9,743 nucleotides of DNA from Oscillospiraceae bacterium. GTDB lineage: Bacteria; Bacillota; Clostridia; Oscillospirales; Oscillospiraceae. The notes below the pieces were generated by a model, which saw only the letters and a list, made by a program, of their open reading frames with translations, was not told the origin of the DNA and ran no database searches. The position numbers and the translations under genes were made by a program. Positions 6,831 to 9,743 of this stretch are shown piece after piece. Where the stretch lies: NCBI GenBank assembly GCA_017405545.1, contig JAFRAF010000255.1:1-9743 (forward strand). The letters run 5' to 3'. Every line of letters starts with the position of its first letter. Positions within the stretch are counted from its first letter, which is position 1.

Positions 6831-6849
6831 GCGGGGATACTATGGACCG

Positions 6850-7293
6850 TCACAGCTCCTGAGTGTCGAGGATGATGGTCACCGGCCCGTCGTTTTCCGA
6901 CAGGACCTGCATATATGCGCCGAACTGTCCGTGCTCCACATGGAAGCCCCTGCTTCTGCACTCGTCCATGAAGAGCTCGTACAGGGGTATTGCCTGCTCC
7001 GGCCTTGCAGCCTTGCTGAAGCCGGGCCTGCGGCTTTTGCAGTCTGCGTAGAGTGTGAACTGGGATACCACCAGAAGACTGCCGCCGACGGCCTCGAGAT
7101 TCAGATTCATTTTGCCGTTTTCGTCCTCGAATACCCTCAGACCGCAGACCTTGTCCGCCAGCTTTTTCGCCTGGGCCTCTGTGTCGTCGCCGTGTATTCC
7201 CAGCAGCACGAGAAAGCCTTTTTCTATGCTGCCCACGGCGCTGCCGTCTATGCTGACGGATGCCCGGTTGACCCGGGTGACTACTGCGCGCAT
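6850..7293 (-). CDS. dtd: D-aminoacyl-tRNA deacylase
   Basis: This 147-residue protein cleaves the ester bond of D-amino acids, and also glycine, mischarged on tRNA; it keeps translation stereochemically clean in the cytoplasm. It acts as a homodimer. The signature SQFTLYAD lies at residues 77-84, with the catalytic-site Thr80. The second signature, NDGPVT (134-139), holds the Gly-cisPro pair that screens the amino acid. The start MRAVVTRVNRASVSIDG and the total length are typical. A GGAG Shine-Dalgarno (7303-7300) lies six bases before the ATG. The gene follows relA by 41 bases, the usual partner order in Firmicutes, so both are probably on one transcript. A small inverted repeat (GCCGCT/AGCGGC, 7309-7328) lies in the gap just ahead of the Shine-Dalgarno without a T-tract, so it does not look like a terminator. 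The identification is very secure. Confidence 0.95.
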   Translation of the reverse strand: MRAVVTRVNRASVSIDGSAVGSIEKGFLVLLGIHGDDTEAQAKKLADKVCGLRVFEDENGKMNLNLEAVGGSLLVVSQFTLYADCKSRRPGFSKAARPEQAIPLYELFMDECRSRGFHVEHGQFGAYMQVLSENDGPVTIILDTQEL

Positions 7294-7334
7294 TTTATTC
7301 TCCGTTCCGCCGCTTTGTCGGGAGCGGCATGCAT

Positions 7335-9551
7335 TTATTTCTTGTGGCCGTTTCCGGGCTGGGCGCTGCGCTTTATCTCGCTTACACCCTGTACGTTCAT
7401 CAGCTTTACAATGGCCGACTTGAGCTCCGACAGATTCGCCACCTCTATTGTCAGGAACACAACGGCTATGCCGTCGCCGATGCCTCTGGCGTTGAGGGAG
7501 TTGACCTTTATCTTAAGACCGTTCAGAACCGTAGCCACGTCCATTACGAGCCCGTCCCTGTCTCTGGCGGTTATGCTGAGTGTGGTGACGTATTTTTCAT
7601 CTATGGTGTCCGCCCAGCTGACCTTGACCCAGCGGTCCCGCTCCTCAGGCTTTTCCACCGATGATATATAGTTCGGGCAGTCCTTTCTGTGTATGGACAC
7701 GCCGTAGCCTCTTGTGATGAAGCCTGCGATGTCGTCCCCGGGCACGGGGGTGCAGCAGCGGGAAAATTTGACAAGGCAGTTGTCCAGCCCCTCCACAACT
7801 ATGCCGTGAACCGCTTTTCGGGGCTTTTCCGGAGCCGTCCACTTGATGCTTTCTATGCCCTCCTCGGCCTTGGCGTTTGTCTTCTCCAGCTGGCGGAGGA
7901 TATCCTTTATCTTATTTGCCGTCTTCTGGGCGGACAGGCCGCCGTAACCGATGGCAGCGTACATGTCGTCCAGAGAGGAGAAGGACAGTCGCTTGAGTAT
8001 GGTGGGGAGGTAGGCCTCGTTCGTGATGTCGGCCATGCTCAGACCCGCCCGGCGCATCTCAGAGTCGAAGGCCATGCGGCCGTGTACGATGTTCTCCTCG
8101 CGGCGCTCGCGCTTGAACCACTGGCGTATCTTGTTTCTGGCCTCGCTGCTTTTGACCATGTTCAGCCAGTCTCTGCTGGGGCCCTTGGAGGACTTGGAGG
8201 TGATTATCTCAACGATGTCGCCGCTCTGCAGTACATGGCTGAAGGGGACGATGCGCCCGTTCACCACGGCGCCGGTCATGCTGTTGCCTACGGCGGAGTG
8301 TATGTTGTAGGCGAAGTCTATGGGCGTTGAACCGGCGGGGAGGTTTATCACGTCGGCCTGGGGGGTGAAAACGAACACCTCGTCGGCGAAAAGATCCACC
8401 TTCAGCGCCTGGAAGAAGTCCTGGCTGTCGGACTCCTGCTGGGTCTCCAGCAGACGGCGGACCCAGGCGAATTTTTCCTCGTCGGCTTGGGATGCCTGAA
8501 CGCCCTCCTTGTATTTCCAGTGGGCGGCGATACCGTATTCGGCGGTGCGGTGCATCTCCCAGGTGCGTATCTGCACCTCGAAGGGCTGGCCCTCCTGCCC
8601 GATGACGGTGGTGTGCAGGCTCTGGTACATGTTCGGCTTGGGGGTACCGATGTAGTCCTTGAAGTGGCCGGGCAGGGGGCGGTACATCTCATGTATATAG
8701 CCCAAAACGTTATAGCACTCTGCTATGTCGTCCACGATTACCCGGAAAGCGAAGAGGTCCATGACCTCGGAAAACTGCTTGTTCTGCCCGTACATCTTTC
8801 TATAGATGCTGTATATATGCTTCACCCTGCCGCTTACGGTGCATTTGATGCCCACGCTCTCAAGACGCTGGGTGATGCTGTCCTGTATGTGGGAGAGGAA
8901 CTCCACGTTGGCGACTTTTTTCTGCTCCAGCCCCTGTCTGATGGCCTCGTAGCCGAAGGGATCCAGATACTTCAGGGACAGGTCCTCCAGCTCCCATTTG
9001 ATTTTCTGCATTCCGAGCCTGTGGGCTATGGGGGTGTACAGCTCCATGGTCTCGAGGGCCTTCTCCCTCTGCTTCGCCTCGGACTGGTACTCCATGGTCC
9101 GCATGTTGTGCAGCCGGTCGGCGATCTTGATGAGGATGACGCGTATGTCCTTCACCATGGCGATGAGCATCTTGCGCAGATTGTTCATCTGCTCCTCTTC
9201 TTTGCTGGTGTACACCACGCGCGTCAGCTTTGCGACGCCCTCGACGATGGCGGCCACGGGCTCGCCGAAGCGTTTGGCGATGTCCTCGTGGGTGAGGGCC
9301 GTGTCCTCGATGCAGTCGTGCAGCAGGGCCGCCACGATGCTGTCCTCGTCCAGCCCCATCTCCGCGCAGATCTCCGCCGCCGCCACGCAGTGGGTCACAT
9401 ACGGGGTGCCGGCCTTCCGCTTCTGCCCGGCGTGGGCCCGGTCCGCCACCTCAAAGGCCGCCCGGACACGGCCGAGATCCACCCCGGGGTTGTGCTCCAG
9501 GATGGTGTCGGCAAGCTGCTTATAGGCTTTTTCTACGTTTTCTTCCGCCAT
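7335..9551 (-). CDS. relA: Bifunctional (p)ppGpp synthetase/hydrolase, Rel/SpoT type
   Basis: This 738-residue stringent-response enzyme makes (p)ppGpp from ATP and GDP/GTP and also breaks it down. The HD hydrolase domain (about 30-200) keeps its metal and catalytic residues: His54, His78-Asp79, Glu82-Asp83 and Asp145 in ADRLHNMRT. The synthetase domain (about 225-345) has GRVKHIYSIY, Asp265 in MDLFAFR, YQSLHTT and Glu325 in EVQIRT. Both active sites thus look functional, as expected for the single long Rel of a Firmicute. The regulatory half has a TGS domain (about 390-452), a helical region, a cysteine-containing zinc-finger-like segment (Cys592, Cys599, Cys600, Cys625) and a C-terminal ACT domain (about 655-728) that senses the ribosome. 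The start has an AGAGGG Shine-Dalgarno (9564-9559) seven bases upstream and lies 30 bases after recJ. It ends in TAA, 41 bases before dtd. Length and domain order are normal, with no sign of damage. Confidence 0.96.
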   Translation of the reverse strand: MAEENVEKAYKQLADTILEHNPGVDLGRVRAAFEVADRAHAGQKRKAGTPYVTHCVAAAEICAEMGLDEDSIVAALLHDCIEDTALTHEDIAKRFGEPVAAIVEGVAKLTRVVYTSKEEEQMNNLRKMLIAMVKDIRVILIKIADRLHNMRTMEYQSEAKQREKALETMELYTPIAHRLGMQKIKWELEDLSLKYLDPFGYEAIRQGLEQKKVANVEFLSHIQDSITQRLESVGIKCTVSGRVKHIYSIYRKMYGQNKQFSEVMDLFAFRVIVDDIAECYNVLGYIHEMYRPLPGHFKDYIGTPKPNMYQSLHTTVIGQEGQPFEVQIRTWEMHRTAEYGIAAHWKYKEGVQASQADEEKFAWVRRLLETQQESDSQDFFQALKVDLFADEVFVFTPQADVINLPAGSTPIDFAYNIHSAVGNSMTGAVVNGRIVPFSHVLQSGDIVEIITSKSSKGPSRDWLNMVKSSEARNKIRQWFKRERREENIVHGRMAFDSEMRRAGLSMADITNEAYLPTILKRLSFSSLDDMYAAIGYGGLSAQKTANKIKDILRQLEKTNAKAEEGIESIKWTAPEKPRKAVHGIVVEGLDNCLVKFSRCCTPVPGDDIAGFITRGYGVSIHRKDCPNYISSVEKPEERDRWVKVSWADTIDEKYVTTLSITARDRDGLVMDVATVLNGLKIKVNSLNARGIGDGIAVVFLTIEVANLSELKSAIVKLMNVQGVSEIKRSAQPGNGHKK

Positions 9552-9581
9552 GACAAAACCCTCTGTCTCGCAAAACGTCTC

Positions 9582-9743
9582 TCACACCCGGTGGGGGCGG
9601 AGGTCGGTGATCACCAGCTGCACGCTGCGCCGGGAACGGAATTCGTTGATCTGGGGGACGAACACCACGTCCGCCTCCTGTCCCTCCCGAACGCCCAGAC
9701 CGGACGCCGTCTGGGAGAAGAACACGGCGTCGTAGCTCTCCCC
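9582..9743 (-). CDS. recJ: Single-stranded-DNA-specific exonuclease RecJ, C-terminal end only
   Basis: Reading leftwards from the window edge, 53 residues stay open to a TGA at 9584-9582. The segment contains DAVFFSQ, then DVVFVPQINEFRSRRSVQL and a final ITDLRP. The pattern F-x-P-Q-I-N-E-F-x-x-R-x-S-V-Q-L is the hallmark of the RecJ C-terminal OB-like domain, and RecJ commonly sits upstream of relA in Clostridia. RecJ degrades single-stranded DNA 5' to 3' in recombination and mismatch repair. The DHH catalytic part lies outside the window, so its integrity cannot be judged. The 30-base gap to relA suggests co-transcription. Confidence 0.88.
   Translation of the reverse strand, partial: GESYDAVFFSQTASGLGVREGQEADVVFVPQINEFRSRRSVQLVITDLRPHRV

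Noticed and set aside
7309..7328. Six-base inverted repeat between relA and dtd as a terminator
   Set aside because: The stem is short and has no T-run after it, and dtd has its own Shine-Dalgarno just downstream. Termination here would be unexpected.
7689..8330. Long + strand open frames opposite relA, here and at 8998-9525
   Set aside because: They mirror the relA coding sequence, whose domains and catalytic residues are all present on the - strand. The GC-rich codon pattern explains the open antisense frames.

Overview
The window looks like a chromosomal piece of a Gram-positive anaerobe of class Clostridia, most likely a gut or rumen relative of the Oscillospiraceae/Ruminococcaceae. The reasons are the gene order recJ-relA-dtd-MBL hydrolase-hemZ, strong AGGAGG-type ribosome binding sites, coding GC near 60% in hand-counted stretches, and adjacent genes with cohesin and dockerin modules. 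The genus is inference.

Left part (1-3441, + strand): an extracellular protein-assembly locus. It begins with the 3' end of a large secreted protein carrying Ig/fibronectin-like modules and a C-terminal type I dockerin. After 14 bases comes a signal-peptide protein made of three cohesin-like modules, a small scaffoldin. In the same reading frame, separated by one TAG and six sense codons, lies a 313-codon ORF with InlB/Listeria-Bacteroides-type repeats and a divergent dockerin at its C-terminus. This last ORF has no signal peptide and no well-placed Shine-Dalgarno, it starts inside a repeat module, and its GC is clearly lower. It is probably either the distal half of the scaffoldin cut off by an amber codon, or a fragment joined on by recombination. 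Read through, the 756-residue product would have the classic scaffoldin plan: signal peptide, cohesins, linker modules, dockerin.

Middle (3442-3691): a 250-base AT-rich convergent intergenic region with one strong hairpin (3545-3583). Its wobble pairs show that it folds best in the + strand transcript, so it most likely terminates the cohesin/dockerin operon.

Right part (3692-9743, - strand): a housekeeping cluster read leftwards: recJ (3' end only), relA/spoT-type bifunctional Rel, dtd, an MBL-fold glyoxalase II-like hydrolase, hemZ, and a uridine kinase-family nucleoside kinase. The last three are translationally coupled through ATGA and TGATG overlaps. Apart from recJ the genes are intact, with their key catalytic residues visible. 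The cluster joins DNA repair, stringent response, tRNA proofreading, thioester or glyoxal detoxification, radical-SAM chemistry and nucleoside salvage. It is a familiar clostridial neighbourhood, though apt, often found between recJ and relA, is absent.

No tRNA, rRNA, CRISPR array, insertion sequence or attachment site was seen. The most interesting part is the interrupted scaffoldin at 1171-3441.
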